A DNA stretch of 42,399 nucleotides from Lachnospiraceae bacterium (lineage in GTDB: Bacteria; Bacteroidota; Bacteroidia; Bacteroidales; Muribaculaceae): NCBI GenBank assembly GCA_023663655.1, contig JAMPGZ010000022.1, forward strand, positions 1-42,399. Reading direction: 5' to 3'. This document shows, one piece after another, positions 27,251 to 35,241 of this stretch; position 1 is the stretch's first letter; the number at the start of each line of letters is the position of its first letter. A program made the position numbers and the translations under genes. The notes beneath the pieces were generated by a model. The model saw nothing but the letters and a program-made list of their open reading frames with translations, ran no database searches and was not told the DNA's origin.

Positions 27251-29783
27251 ATTCTTTTCCTGCTTCAGTAGGAACATCGATAGTATAGGTCTCTTTGAGA
27301 TTTAACTCTCCATGAGGAGCGTTTTCATTTTTAACGAATGCCGGAGCTTCGGGGACGAAGAACATGGGGTTGGGGTTCACGCCTTGTGCCGGTTCACCTT
27401 TGAGTTGGGTGAAGCTCTTGATGCGGCAGTTTCCGCCAAGGGTGGATTTGATTTTCACGTGGGTGAGCTTGCCATCCTTCCAGTCCATGTCGACGATGAA
27501 GCCGCCACGAGCGCGGAGCCCTTTTACAGAGCCGCTTGACCAGGCATCGGGAAGAGCCGGGAGCAGGAATAGTTCGCCTCCGTGGCTTTGAAGAAGCATT
27601 TCGGTCATACCGGCTGTGCCGCCGAAGTTGCCGTCGATCTGGAACGGTGGATGAGCGTCGAAGAGGTTGGAGTAGGTTCCGCCCCCCTTGGTTGATACCT
27701 CGGTGGCATCCACGTGTTTCAATCCGTTTTTGAGCATCTGGTAGGCGTGGTTTCCGTCTTCAAGGCGAGCCCAGAAGTTCACTTTCCAAGCCATAGCCCA
27801 TCCTGTGCCGCCATCACCTCTTATTTCAAGAGTGCGCTTGCAGGCTTCGGCAAGTTCCTTGTCGCGGCGAGGCAGAATCTGCTTGCCCGGATGCAGCCCG
27901 AACAGGTGGGATACATGACGGTGGTGGGGATCCTGCTCCTCAAATTCCACCGACCATTCCTGAAGCTGTCCTTGCGATCCTTCCTGCATGGGGTAGAGAG
28001 TGGCGAGAGCTGTTTTCACCTCATCGCATTTGTCGGTTTCTCCAAGGATTGATGATGCCTGGAGGAAGTTGGACATAAGGTCGCGTATGATGGCGAGGTC
28101 CATGGTTGTCGCCTTTGACAACTCGCCTTCGATGCGCTTGCCGTTTTTATCGGTGTAAAAGAATCGGTTTTCCGGTGATGATGATGGATTTGTCACCAAG
28201 TATCCCGACGGATCTTTCTGAAGCCATTCAAGCATGAATTCAACCGATCCTTTCATGATGGGGTATGCCGTTTCGCGAAGATATTTCTCATCGCCGTTGA
28301 ATGCGTAATGATCCCACAAGTGCTGGCAGAACCATGCACCCGCCATAGGCCAGCATGACCAACGTGGTGCCCCTTTCGGGTCTTTGTCATATCCGCCTGT
28401 TGGGGCAGTCTGAGCCCATGCATCGGAATTGTGATGGGCAAGCCATCCGTTCTGAATGCCATAGTTCACTTTGGCGGTCTGTTCTCCGTTTTTGGCGAGC
28501 TGTCCTATGAAATCGGAAAGAGGCTCGAAGCATTCCTGCAATCCGGTCATCTCAACAGGCCAGTAGTTCATCTCGGTGTTGATATTGACTGTGTAATTTG
28601 AGCCCCACGGTGGTTGAACGTGCGGGTTCCATATTCCCTGCAGGTTGGAGGGGAGTCCTCCGGCTCGTGAAGAGGCGATGGTGAGGTATCGTCCATACTG
28701 GTAGTAAAGTTCCACCAGTCCGAGGTCGGAGTCGTTGTCAGCAAACATGGCAAGGCGGCTGTTGGTGGGCACGCTGTCCATGGCATTTTCCTGATCAAGG
28801 GTGAGAGTCACACGGTCGAACAGGTCGGTATAGTCCTTGAGATGATTGGCTAAAAGCTGTTCATAGCTCATGGCTGATGCTTTTGCGATAGCAGCCTTCA
28901 CTTCAGGCATGGGATCTTTACCCTCCGAGCCGGGGAGCTTGTCGGGGCCGTTGTAGCTTGTGGCTGCCGCGAGAATCAACGTCACGCTGTTGGCTTCTTT
29001 CACCGAAATGGTGGAATCGTTGGGCGATGATACAGTGCCTGCGTCGGGCATCACTTTTGTCTCTACCACAAAGCTCATGCCTTCCTTGCCGGTCTCATCA
29101 TAGACTACCTGGTTGGGGTCGTAGTCGCGGTTGGCAACATAGACGGGAGCTTTTCCGCTTAGAGAAAGTGTAGTCATGTTGTCGGTGCTTGTAGTGTAGC
29201 GCAGGCGGCTGTCGAGATTGAGGTTGAATGACACAGCTCCCTCTTTGTCGGCTTCGATTCTCACCACCATCACCTGGTCAGGATAGGAGATGAATGATGT
29301 GCGGGTGTAATTGATGCCCCCCATCTCATATTTTACCGTAGTGGTGGCGTTGCTGATATTGAGGTCGCGATATATGTTGGTAACTTCGCCCTCAGGCATC
29401 ATTGATATCTTCATATCAGCCATCGGGAGATAGCGGGCGGTGTAAGGACCCTGGGAATATTTCTTCCACAGGTCGCTCGCTTTCTTGTAGTCGCCGTTGT
29501 CAATAGCTTTGCGTACTTCGTCAAGATGTTGGGGGCTTTTGGGGTTGTTCCAGTCCTGCGGACCTCCTGACCATAGTGTCTCCTCATTGAGCTGATATAC
29601 TTCTTCAAGAGGGTTGCCGAATACCATGGCTCCGATTCTGCCGTTGCCGAGAGGCAACGCCTCTTCCCATACTTTGGCGGGAGAGTCATACCATAATCTC
29701 AGTTCTTTATCATTTGCGTCCTGAGAGGGGGAGCATCCGGTAAGGAGGATGCCGCCGAGGGCGTAGGTGATATATTTCTTCAT
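27240..29783 (-). CDS. GH95 alpha-L-fucosidase / alpha-L-galactosidase lipoprotein
   Basis: This 847-residue lipoprotein (lipobox LLTGC, Cys17) has the complete GH95 architecture: N-terminal beta region opening with [24 protein letters not shown] (shown in part), an (alpha/alpha)6 barrel, and a C-terminal beta domain. Catalytic positions of the inverting mechanism are kept: Asn400 and Asn402 in [10 protein letters not shown], candidate acid Glu538 in SPENRF, and Asp717 in FQIDGNFGG, matching Asn421/Asn423/Glu566/Asp766 of AfcA. GH95 releases alpha-1,2-fucose or, in some xylan-targeting members, L-galactose. It follows the GH29 gene by 4 bp and overlaps the next gene by 11 bp. Confidence 0.93.
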   Translation of the reverse strand: MKKYITYALGGILLTGCSPSQDANDKELRLWYDSPAKVWEEALPLGNGRIGAMVFGNPLEEVYQLNEETLWSGGPQDWNNPKSPQHLDEVRKAIDNGDYKKASDLWKKYSQGPYTARYLPMADMKISMMPEGEVTNIYRDLNISNATTTVKYEMGGINYTRTSFISYPDQVMVVRIEADKEGAVSFNLNLDSRLRYTTSTDNMTTLSLSGKAPVYVANRDYDPNQVVYDETGKEGMSFVVETKVMPDAGTVSSPNDSTISVKEANSVTLILAAATSYNGPDKLPGSEGKDPMPEVKAAIAKASAMSYEQLLANHLKDYTDLFDRVTLTLDQENAMDSVPTNSRLAMFADNDSDLGLVELYYQYGRYLTIASSRAGGLPSNLQGIWNPHVQPPWGSNYTVNINTEMNYWPVEMTGLQECFEPLSDFIGQLAKNGEQTAKVNYGIQNGWLAHHNSDAWAQTAPTGGYDKDPKGAPRWSCWPMAGAWFCQHLWDHYAFNGDEKYLRETAYPIMKGSVEFMLEWLQKDPSGYLVTNPSSSPENRFFYTDKNGKRIEGELSKATTMDLAIIRDLMSNFLQASSILGETDKCDEVKTALATLYPMQEGSQGQLQEWSVEFEEQDPHHRHVSHLFGLHPGKQILPRRDKELAEACKRTLEIRGDGGTGWAMAWKVNFWARLEDGNHAYQMLKNGLKHVDATEVSTKGGGTYSNLFDAHPPFQIDGNFGGTAGMTEMLLQSHGGELFLLPALPDAWSSGSVKGLRARGGFIVDMDWKDGKLTHVKIKSTLGGNCRIKSFTQLKGEPAQGVNPNPMFFVPEAPAFVKNENAPHGELNLKETYTIDVPTEAGKEYEW

Positions 29784-29787
29784 ATTT

Positions 29788-31221
29788 TTATTTATCAGCG
29801 TCTAATATTTTGAATACTTTTTCTGAGTTGGAAATCAGCTTCACCGGAGGCAATTTCCCGTTCAAGTCAAGACGTATGAGTGTAGCCACTGTCTCGGGAG
29901 TGTCTTTAGGCACATCGATGGTGATTCCGTTTTTGTCACGCTTGAATTTCAGGTTGGAATTATCGGTGAGCAATGTGGCTTTCTTAGCCGAGAATTTTCC
30001 GTCAAGTCTGAGCTTTCCGTCGGCAGGCCAGTTGAATACACAAAGGTAGTAGGATGAATTCTTGGCGTTGTCTTTGCGGATGCATTCGCCCCATTCCGGA
30101 GTCAAGCCGCTGCGCTGGGAGTCATAGATGGCATCGCCGTATTTAGCCATCCATTCGCCCACTTCTTTAAGGCATTGGGTGGGTGTCGCCGGTATTTCAC
30201 CGAGTGGGTCGGGACCCACGTTGAGCAGGTAGTTTCCGCCACGAGCACAGATGGTCATGAGGTTGCGGAGTATTTCACTCGATGGTTTCCAGTTCTGTTC
30301 CCAAGTTTTGAATCCCCATGAGCTACCGATGTTCATGCAGGTTTCCCAGTAGATGCCTTCGGTGTCCTCGGCTTTCGGCACTCGTCCTTCCGGAGTCTTG
30401 TAATCGCCTGGGAAGTTGGGGCGTTTCAGTCGGTCATTGGTGATGATGTGAGGGTATTCAGCAAGGAAATCCATGATTTCAGTGGCATTGCTGTCGGAGA
30501 TTCCACCCGGAGTATCGAACCACATTACAGCTACATCGGGATAGCGTGTCACGAGCTCTTTTATCTGCGGCAGTGAAATCTTGTGGAAATACTCGTCAAA
30601 TGTTTGGGTTGTCTGATACAGATCCCATGCTCCTTTGTGTTCCTTTGTGAACTTGTCGATTGCGGCTGAATCAGGATTGCTCCATCCCTCTTTCATTTCT
30701 TTCCGTCCGGTAGAGCCTCCGGGATGGTTCCAGTCCTGTGACTGAGAGTAGTAGAAGCCGAATTTCATGTCGTGCTTGCGGCAGGCGTTTACTATTTCGT
30801 CAAGGATGTCGCGATTGAACGGCGTGTAGTCCACGATATTATAATTGGTGTGGTCGCTGTTGAACATTGCGAATCCGTCATGATGCTTGGTGGTGAACAC
30901 CAGATATTTCATACCGGCGTTTTTTGCCATTGTGACGAGCTTTTCGGCATCGAAATTCACCGGGTTGAATGTGCTTGTCATTGCGCGGTATTCCATTACG
31001 GGAATCTTGCATCGGTTCATGATCCACTCTGCTCCTCCGCGATTTTGTTTATAACCGTGGTATTCACCGCCATAGAGGCAGTAAGGTCCCCAGTGGACAA
31101 ACATTCCGAATTTGGCATCGTTCCACCATGCCATTTTTTCTTCTTGCGACAGTTTAGGCTCGGCGCCTCTTACGGCAGCAACAAGAACAAGTAGTGATAG
31201 TAGTATTGATAATCTCTTCAT
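29788..31221 (-). CDS. GH29 alpha-L-fucosidase
   Basis: This 477-residue secreted protein starts at the ATG at 31221. A longer reading frame would add 34 residues, but these overlap the upstream gene and precede a normal signal peptide ([20 protein letters not shown]). GH29 marks are [25 protein letters not shown] (112-120) and the nucleophile Asp236 in VMWFDTPGG. The acid/base is variable in this family; Glu288 or Glu293 in [10 protein letters not shown] are candidates. The catalytic barrel is followed by a short C-terminal beta domain (about 370-477). It lies 2 bp after the unassigned beta-helix gene and 4 bp before GH95, so two fucosidase-class enzymes are made together. Confidence 0.92.
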   Translation of the reverse strand: MKRLSILLSLLVLVAAVRGAEPKLSQEEKMAWWNDAKFGMFVHWGPYCLYGGEYHGYKQNRGGAEWIMNRCKIPVMEYRAMTSTFNPVNFDAEKLVTMAKNAGMKYLVFTTKHHDGFAMFNSDHTNYNIVDYTPFNRDILDEIVNACRKHDMKFGFYYSQSQDWNHPGGSTGRKEMKEGWSNPDSAAIDKFTKEHKGAWDLYQTTQTFDEYFHKISLPQIKELVTRYPDVAVMWFDTPGGISDSNATEIMDFLAEYPHIITNDRLKRPNFPGDYKTPEGRVPKAEDTEGIYWETCMNIGSSWGFKTWEQNWKPSSEILRNLMTICARGGNYLLNVGPDPLGEIPATPTQCLKEVGEWMAKYGDAIYDSQRSGLTPEWGECIRKDNAKNSSYYLCVFNWPADGKLRLDGKFSAKKATLLTDNSNLKFKRDKNGITIDVPKDTPETVATLIRLDLNGKLPPVKLISNSEKVFKILDADK

Positions 31222-31223
31222 TA

Positions 31224-32774
31224 TTATTTTGTTAAGATTGATAGATTCTGGTTTTGGCGAGCCATAAGCTGGGCTATGTAGAGAGAGCGTGGGAATACGT
31301 TGGTCTCGTTTTCGCCTTCCCATTCACCGTCGGGACGGTCGGGGAAGTGTCCCGGTCCATGCTCGCCCTTGGTGCCGATGCTGTAGTTTTTCCCTGAGGT
31401 CCAGGGATTTTGCACGGCGGCTTTGCGCACCCGGCAGTTCCACAGCACTTGAGTCACTCCTGCCCAGCCGTGTCCGCTGCCCATTTTTCCGCGATCCTGC
31501 ACATTGATTTCTCCGTCGGTGATCACGTTGTCATATAGGGTGCCGCTTGCCCAACGGTGGTGTGGACCTATGTCGGCATAAGTTTGTGAAGCGGTGCAGT
31601 TGTAGAATACGTTGGGTCCGCACACCTGCGAGCCGGTCACATAGTCGTGTCGTCCTTCCGTGCTCTGGCAGTTCATGAACAGATTTTGCTGACCGATGTT
31701 GTTGAATGAATATCTTAGTCCTCCTGTGATTACCGCCTTTGGCTCGAAATTGCGGCAGTTGATCACGGTCACGTTTTTAGCATTACGTTCGCAGCTCACG
31801 GTGGCATATCCGAAATATCTGCCGGAGACATTGTTCACCCAGCAATTCTCGGCTTTGTTAAGCTGTACGCCTATCCATCCATGCTGATTGTCCTCGTAGT
31901 GCTCGAATTCCGATTCAAGGCAGAGGTCGCTGACGCCCACTTCCTCGATTCGACCGTCGAATGTGTATTTGAACAATTCTCCGCCGCCATATTTAGTCTC
32001 CATCTGCATCACCACAGGATTGTCGATGTAGACTTTGTTGCCATCGATTTTGGTGATGGTTCTTTCATAGGAGAGGTTATATTCGCGCGGAGTCCACTGG
32101 CGGGTGCCTTTGCGCTCCACGATGCGATCCATCTGTATGTCGTGTATCCACTCCTGTGTGCCGGGGCGATAGAGTATCACCTTGTCGCCGGGCGTGAATC
32201 CTGCGGCGCTTGATACCGTGAAGCTGTGGGTGCCCACAGGCACAAACTCGTCGGTTATGTGCACACGTGTGCCGGGAACTTCACTGATTTTTCCCTCTCC
32301 GGCTACTTGGATGAGCGGGTAGCGGGTGGGGGATGTTGCGATGAGGCGTGTCTCGTTGATATTGCTGCCTTCACCTTTCAGCACTACTCCGCTTGCCTTT
32401 ATCACAATCGATTTTGACACGGGATATACTCCGCGTTTCAAAAGCAGGACTCCACGATGACCGTTTTCGTCAAGTGGCAGAGCCGATATTTCGTCGACGG
32501 CTTTTTGTATATGTTCCCAATTGTCGCCCTCGACGGGTGATATGGATTTAGTGACCGCGTAGACCGGAATACTGACATCGCCGTGATGGTATCCTACGCG
32601 GCTGAAATCGGGGATGGTGTTACCTTGCTCGTCGGGAAAATATGTGAGCTTTCCGGAATCATTTATTTTCACAAAAGAGGATTGCCATGCAGGGGGCATT
32701 TTAGTTTGCGCCGACATGTTGAAAGCCGATGAGGCTATCAGGCAACTGCAGATTATCTTTTCGATGGCATTCAT
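31224..32774 (-). CDS. Secreted beta-helix (pectate-lyase-superfamily-like) protein, family unassigned
   Basis: This 516-residue protein has a signal peptide ending near NMSAQ (residue 22). Residues 65-125 contain DFSRVGYHHGD and NWEHIQKAVDEI plus RGVLLLKRGVYPVSKSI, the start of a parallel beta-helix. There is an inserted small beta domain (about 175-260; GDKVILYRPG). The helix then resumes with NVTVINCRNF, HDYVTGSQVCGPNVFYNC and HHRWASGTLYDNV. Conserved-looking His, Arg and Asp residues cluster at 365-415 (EGRHDYVTG, DIGPHHRWASG), a likely active site. I cannot place it in a numbered PL or GH family. It heads unit 1, upstream of GH29 and GH95, so a depolymerase or lyase role is possible. Confidence 0.6.
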   Translation of the reverse strand: MNAIEKIICSCLIASSAFNMSAQTKMPPAWQSSFVKINDSGKLTYFPDEQGNTIPDFSRVGYHHGDVSIPVYAVTKSISPVEGDNWEHIQKAVDEISALPLDENGHRGVLLLKRGVYPVSKSIVIKASGVVLKGEGSNINETRLIATSPTRYPLIQVAGEGKISEVPGTRVHITDEFVPVGTHSFTVSSAAGFTPGDKVILYRPGTQEWIHDIQMDRIVERKGTRQWTPREYNLSYERTITKIDGNKVYIDNPVVMQMETKYGGGELFKYTFDGRIEEVGVSDLCLESEFEHYEDNQHGWIGVQLNKAENCWVNNVSGRYFGYATVSCERNAKNVTVINCRNFEPKAVITGGLRYSFNNIGQQNLFMNCQSTEGRHDYVTGSQVCGPNVFYNCTASQTYADIGPHHRWASGTLYDNVITDGEINVQDRGKMGSGHGWAGVTQVLWNCRVRKAAVQNPWTSGKNYSIGTKGEHGPGHFPDRPDGEWEGENETNVFPRSLYIAQLMARQNQNLSILTK

Positions 32775-32812
32775 TGGTTAAGCATTTTTTTGAACGGGTT
32801 TATTATCGGTTA

Positions 32813-32820
32813 CAAAAATA
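32813..32820 (-). promoter_or_regulatory. Candidate -7 element of unit 1
   Basis: The minus strand reads TATTTTTG, matching TAnnTTTG, 38 nt upstream of the first beta-helix gene's ATG. No -33 TTTG is at the consensus distance. Confidence 0.4.
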
Positions 32821-33016
32821 GCCAAGAGCTGTCAATTATATAATAAATATTATTCCATTATCTTATAGAAATGTGCAACTGAGGGTGTCGAGACGCGTAT
32901 CTTCCTTTTTCACAGGGCTTGAAGATGTGCCGGTCGCAGTTACGGTATAGATGATATTTAAACACATTCTTAACCTTAATTGTGAAATACATAAATGCGA
33001 CATCATGTATTATTTG

Positions 33017-33024
33017 TAACTTTG
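33017..33024 (+). promoter_or_regulatory. Candidate -7 element of mtnN-luxS
   Basis: The plus strand reads TAACTTTG, a full match to TAnnTTTG, about 84 nt before the mtnN ATG. The same octamer occurs upstream of glpA and at 35038-35045. Confidence 0.4.
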
Positions 33025-33107
33025 TATTGTCAAAACGGCGGTGATTGCTTTCAGCTATTGCCGCAGTGATGATGTTATTAATACGACTTTGAAATATACT
33101 ATTTGTT

Positions 33108-33779
33108 ATGAAGATTGGTATCATTGTGGCGATGGAGAGCGAGCTGAATCTGCTTATGCCATTGATTGATCATGTGAAGGAGACTGAGCTTGGCGGCACT
33201 CTGTTTCATGAGGGAAATATCGGTGCGAATCAGGTGTGTGTCATGCAATGCGGCATCGGGAAAGTGAATGCGGCAATGGGTGCGATGAAGCTCATCAATC
33301 ATTTTGCGCCCGGATGTGTGATTAACTCCGGAGTTGCCGGAGGCACCGGTTCCGGAGCAAAAGTTCTTGATGTGGTTGCCGGGGAAAGAGTGGCTTACCA
33401 TGATGTGTGGTGTGGCGCTCCCAATGAGCGCGGACAGGTTCAGGGATTGCCGCGTTTCTTCTGCGCTGATTCCGGGTTGCTGGAGCTTCTTCCGGCTGAT
33501 AAAGTCAAGAAAGGGCTGATTGCATCGGGCGATATGTTTGTGGATTCAGCCGAGGAATTGCAGCGAATAAAGTCGATCTATCCCGATTCGATAGCCGTTG
33601 ACATGGAGTCGGCGTCAATAGCGCAGGTGTGCTATTCATGCAATGTGCCTTTTATTTCAATACGTGTGGTCAGCGACACTCCCGGCGAGGCTGACAATGC
33701 CGCGCAATACAATAATTTCTGGCAGGAGGCGCCGCGTTGCACATTTGAGGTAATAAAAGAATTCATTTCAAAAATTTGA
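33108..33779 (+). CDS. mtnN: 5'-methylthioadenosine/S-adenosylhomocysteine nucleosidase
   Basis: This 223-residue cytosolic enzyme hydrolyses the glycosidic bond of S-adenosylhomocysteine and 5'-methylthioadenosine, releasing adenine and S-ribosylhomocysteine or methylthioribose. Family marks are KIGIIVAMESEL with Glu12 (same number as in the E. coli enzyme), NSGVAGG (73-79), VDMESASIAQ with Glu167 for ribose binding, and RVVSDTPG with the catalytic Asp190. Length is usual for the family (about 230). luxS starts 3 bp after its stop codon, and its product, S-ribosylhomocysteine, is the LuxS substrate, so the pair forms the two-step SAH recycling route. Confidence 0.96.
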   Translation: MKIGIIVAMESELNLLMPLIDHVKETELGGTLFHEGNIGANQVCVMQCGIGKVNAAMGAMKLINHFAPGCVINSGVAGGTGSGAKVLDVVAGERVAYHDVWCGAPNERGQVQGLPRFFCADSGLLELLPADKVKKGLIASGDMFVDSAEELQRIKSIYPDSIAVDMESASIAQVCYSCNVPFISIRVVSDTPGEADNAAQYNNFWQEAPRCTFEVIKEFISKI

Positions 33780-33782
33780 TAT

Positions 33783-34289
33783 ATGATGGAGAAGATACCG
33801 AGTTTCACAGTCAATCACCTTACGCTTCTGAGGGGTATATATGTGTCACGCATAGATGAGACTCCGGCAGGAGATGTGTTGACTACGTTTGATATAAGGA
33901 TGACCGAACCCAACCGCCAGGCACCCTTGTCGGGTGCGGAATTGCACACCATCGAGCATCTTGCCGCCACCTTCCTCCGTAATCATCCGCAATGGAAAGA
34001 CAAGGTGGTGTACTGGGGCCCTATGGGATGCCGCACCGGCAATTATCTGATTCTTAAAGGAGGCTATGAAAGCGCCGAGATACTGCCGTTGATGATTGAG
34101 ACTTTCAGCTTCATAGCCGACTATGAAGGAGATATTCCCGGAGCAACGCCTCGCGACTGCGGAAATTATTCTTATATGGATCTTGAGGGTGCCAAAGCGC
34201 AGGCACGCCGTTATCTTGATGAAGTGTTGCTCAAGATGACCGATGTTGAGTCGGCTGAGAGCCGTAGTCACTTGGTTTATCCTGAGTAA
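33783..34289 (+). CDS. luxS: S-ribosylhomocysteine lyase (AI-2 synthase)
   Basis: This 168-residue enzyme converts S-ribosylhomocysteine to homocysteine and DPD, the precursor of autoinducer AI-2. The metal site is complete: HTIEH (His55, His59) and Cys126 in RDCGNY; Cys83 in GPMGCRTG is the catalytic thiol and Glu58 the base. Two ATG codons are adjacent (33783 and 33786); either may be used. The gene is directly behind mtnN (3 bp) and 15 bp ahead of an AlbA_2-domain gene, so all three are probably co-transcribed. Confidence 0.97.
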   Translation: MMEKIPSFTVNHLTLLRGIYVSRIDETPAGDVLTTFDIRMTEPNRQAPLSGAELHTIEHLAATFLRNHPQWKDKVVYWGPMGCRTGNYLILKGGYESAEILPLMIETFSFIADYEGDIPGATPRDCGNYSYMDLEGAKAQARRYLDEVLLKMTDVESAESRSHLVYPE

Positions 34290-34304
34290 GAGCCTGTCCT
34301 CGCG

Positions 34305-34961
34305 ATGAAAGATATTAAAGCGATAAAAGGGAAATATTATATAAACCGTCTTATAGCCGAAGGCGAGCATGAGCATCAGGACTTCAAATTTGCCATTACC
34401 GACGCGGCAAAAATAGCTCATTCAATATCGGCATTTGCCAATAATGACGGCGGACGCCTTCTTGTGGGTGTCAAGGACAATGGCAATATCGCCGGAGTGA
34501 GGAGCGAGGAGGATATATTTGTCATTGAACAGGCAGCGTCGATGTATTGCTCTCCGCCTCAGCAGGTGGAGGTGACTGCATTTGTGTGTGAAGGGGGAGC
34601 GATAGTGCTCCGAGCCGAGATACCAAAGGCTTCACGTCGCCCTGTGTATTCAAGAGAAACTGACGGAAAATGGAGGGCTTTTTATCGCGTGAAAGATGAA
34701 AACATAGCCGCTCACCCGGTGATGTTGAAAGCATGGGAACGCATGAACTCTGACGAGGAGGTGTTCTTTTCGTTGTCGGAAGCTGAATCGGCGCTTCTTG
34801 CCTATCTCGATGAATGGGGCATGACTACGGTGGAGGATTATATGCATGGCGCCCACATCAGCCGTGCTGCGGCTGAGGAGATAATCGTGAGGCTTGTTGC
34901 GTCGGGTGTGCTCGGTTTCGTTTACACCGGTTCTGAATTTAAAATAGTGCGCAACAATTGA
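34305..34961 (+). CDS. AlbA_2/Schlafen-type putative ATP- or nucleic-acid-binding protein
   Basis: This 218-residue soluble protein has an N-terminal AlbA_2 domain (about 15-125). Diagnostic segments are EGEHEHQDFKF (19-29), AHSISAFANNDGGRLLVGVKDNG (in part; 38-60) and a second strand set VLRAEIPKASRRPVYS. The C-terminal third (about 155-218) looks like a winged helix (VEDYMHGAHISRAAAEEIIVRLVASGVLGF). Such proteins are usually described as putative DNA-binding or transcription regulators; some relatives are nucleases in defence. It is shorter than proteins with the full AlbA_2 plus HATPase_c_4 layout. Position behind mtnN-luxS is notable; a regulatory link to the methyl cycle is only a guess. 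Confidence 0.75.
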   Translation: MKDIKAIKGKYYINRLIAEGEHEHQDFKFAITDAAKIAHSISAFANNDGGRLLVGVKDNGNIAGVRSEEDIFVIEQAASMYCSPPQQVEVTAFVCEGGAIVLRAEIPKASRRPVYSRETDGKWRAFYRVKDENIAAHPVMLKAWERMNSDEEVFFSLSEAESALLAYLDEWGMTTVEDYMHGAHISRAAAEEIIVRLVASGVLGFVYTGSEFKIVRNN

Positions 34962-34974
34962 GGAAAAAGTTCTG

Positions 34975-35057
34975 AATTATCAGCAAAAGGCTCTAATTTA
35001 CTCATTATTGAGTATGGCACGGTTTATTTTATCGCAGTAACTTTGCTGCTGATAATT
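34975..35057. repeat. Long imperfect inverted repeat enclosing a second hairpin
   Basis: Arms 34975-34989 (AATTATCAGCAAAAG) and 35041-35057 (CTTT, GC bulge, TGCTGATAATT) can form a 15-bp stem with a 2-nt bulge. Inside, 34999-35014 forms a perfect 6-bp hairpin (TACTCA, loop TTAT, TGAGTA). A TAACTTTG octamer (35038-35045) overlaps the right arm. It lies in the 280-bp gap between the AlbA_2 gene and glpA. It could be a structured RNA, an attenuator or a small degenerate element; no T-run marks it as a simple terminator. Confidence 0.5.
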
Positions 35058-35099
35058 ATACGAATTAACAGGTAATCTATTTTAAGCTATTGTTTATAT

Positions 35100-35137
35100 C
35101 ATGGCGGTCCGCATCTGTGAAGATCAGGACCGCCATG
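35100..35137 (+). terminator. Strong hairpin upstream of glpA, possible terminator
   Basis: A perfect 11-bp stem (35100-35110 with 35127-35137; CATGGCGGTCC and its complement) has a 16-nt loop. The following bases, TTCCTTAT, are a weak T-tract, so it could end transcription from the mtnN-luxS-AlbA_2 unit. Another role cannot be excluded. Confidence 0.5.
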
Positions 35138-35195
35138 TTCCTTATAGCGGCTGCCGCAGATACTGTTTTGGCAGGAGGCTAAACATTCGACGCTA

Positions 35196-35203
35196 TAACT
35201 TTG
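35196..35203 (+). promoter_or_regulatory. Candidate -7 element of glpABC
   Basis: The plus strand reads TAACTTTG, about 39 nt before the glpA ATG at 35242. It lies inside an upstream in-frame extension of glpA (from 35101) and therefore supports the internal start. Confidence 0.5.
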
Positions 35204-35241
35204 TTAAAGTTAAAAATGTTAAACCGGGAAAAACGATTTTC

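Larger units (their letters stand above)
32775..33107. other. Divergent intergenic region
   Basis: This 333-bp AT-rich gap separates the minus-strand degradation units from the plus-strand mtnN-luxS unit. I see one TAnnTTTG element for each direction (annotated separately) and a weak ATCTTC/GAAGAT inverted repeat (32899-32904, 32921-32926). I see no gene, no clear operator and no terminator. Confidence 0.5.

Noticed and set aside
31222-31323. N-terminal extension of the GH29 protein
   Set aside because: It overlaps the upstream beta-helix gene and precedes a standard signal peptide that starts at 31221.
152-32774. Standard chondroitin/dermatan or alginate utilisation locus
   Set aside because: The PL8/PL6 genes would fit, but sulfatases, GH88, PL7 and PL17 are missing and many neutral-sugar glycosidases are present.
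32858-33124. 88-codon minus-strand ORF in the divergent intergenic region
   Set aside because: Low-complexity AT-rich translation, overlaps the mtnN start and promoter, and lacks recognisable motifs.
35101-35241. N-terminal extension of GlpA beginning at 35101
   Set aside because: The segment carries a hairpin and a -7 element and does not match GlpA; the start at 35242 gives the family length.
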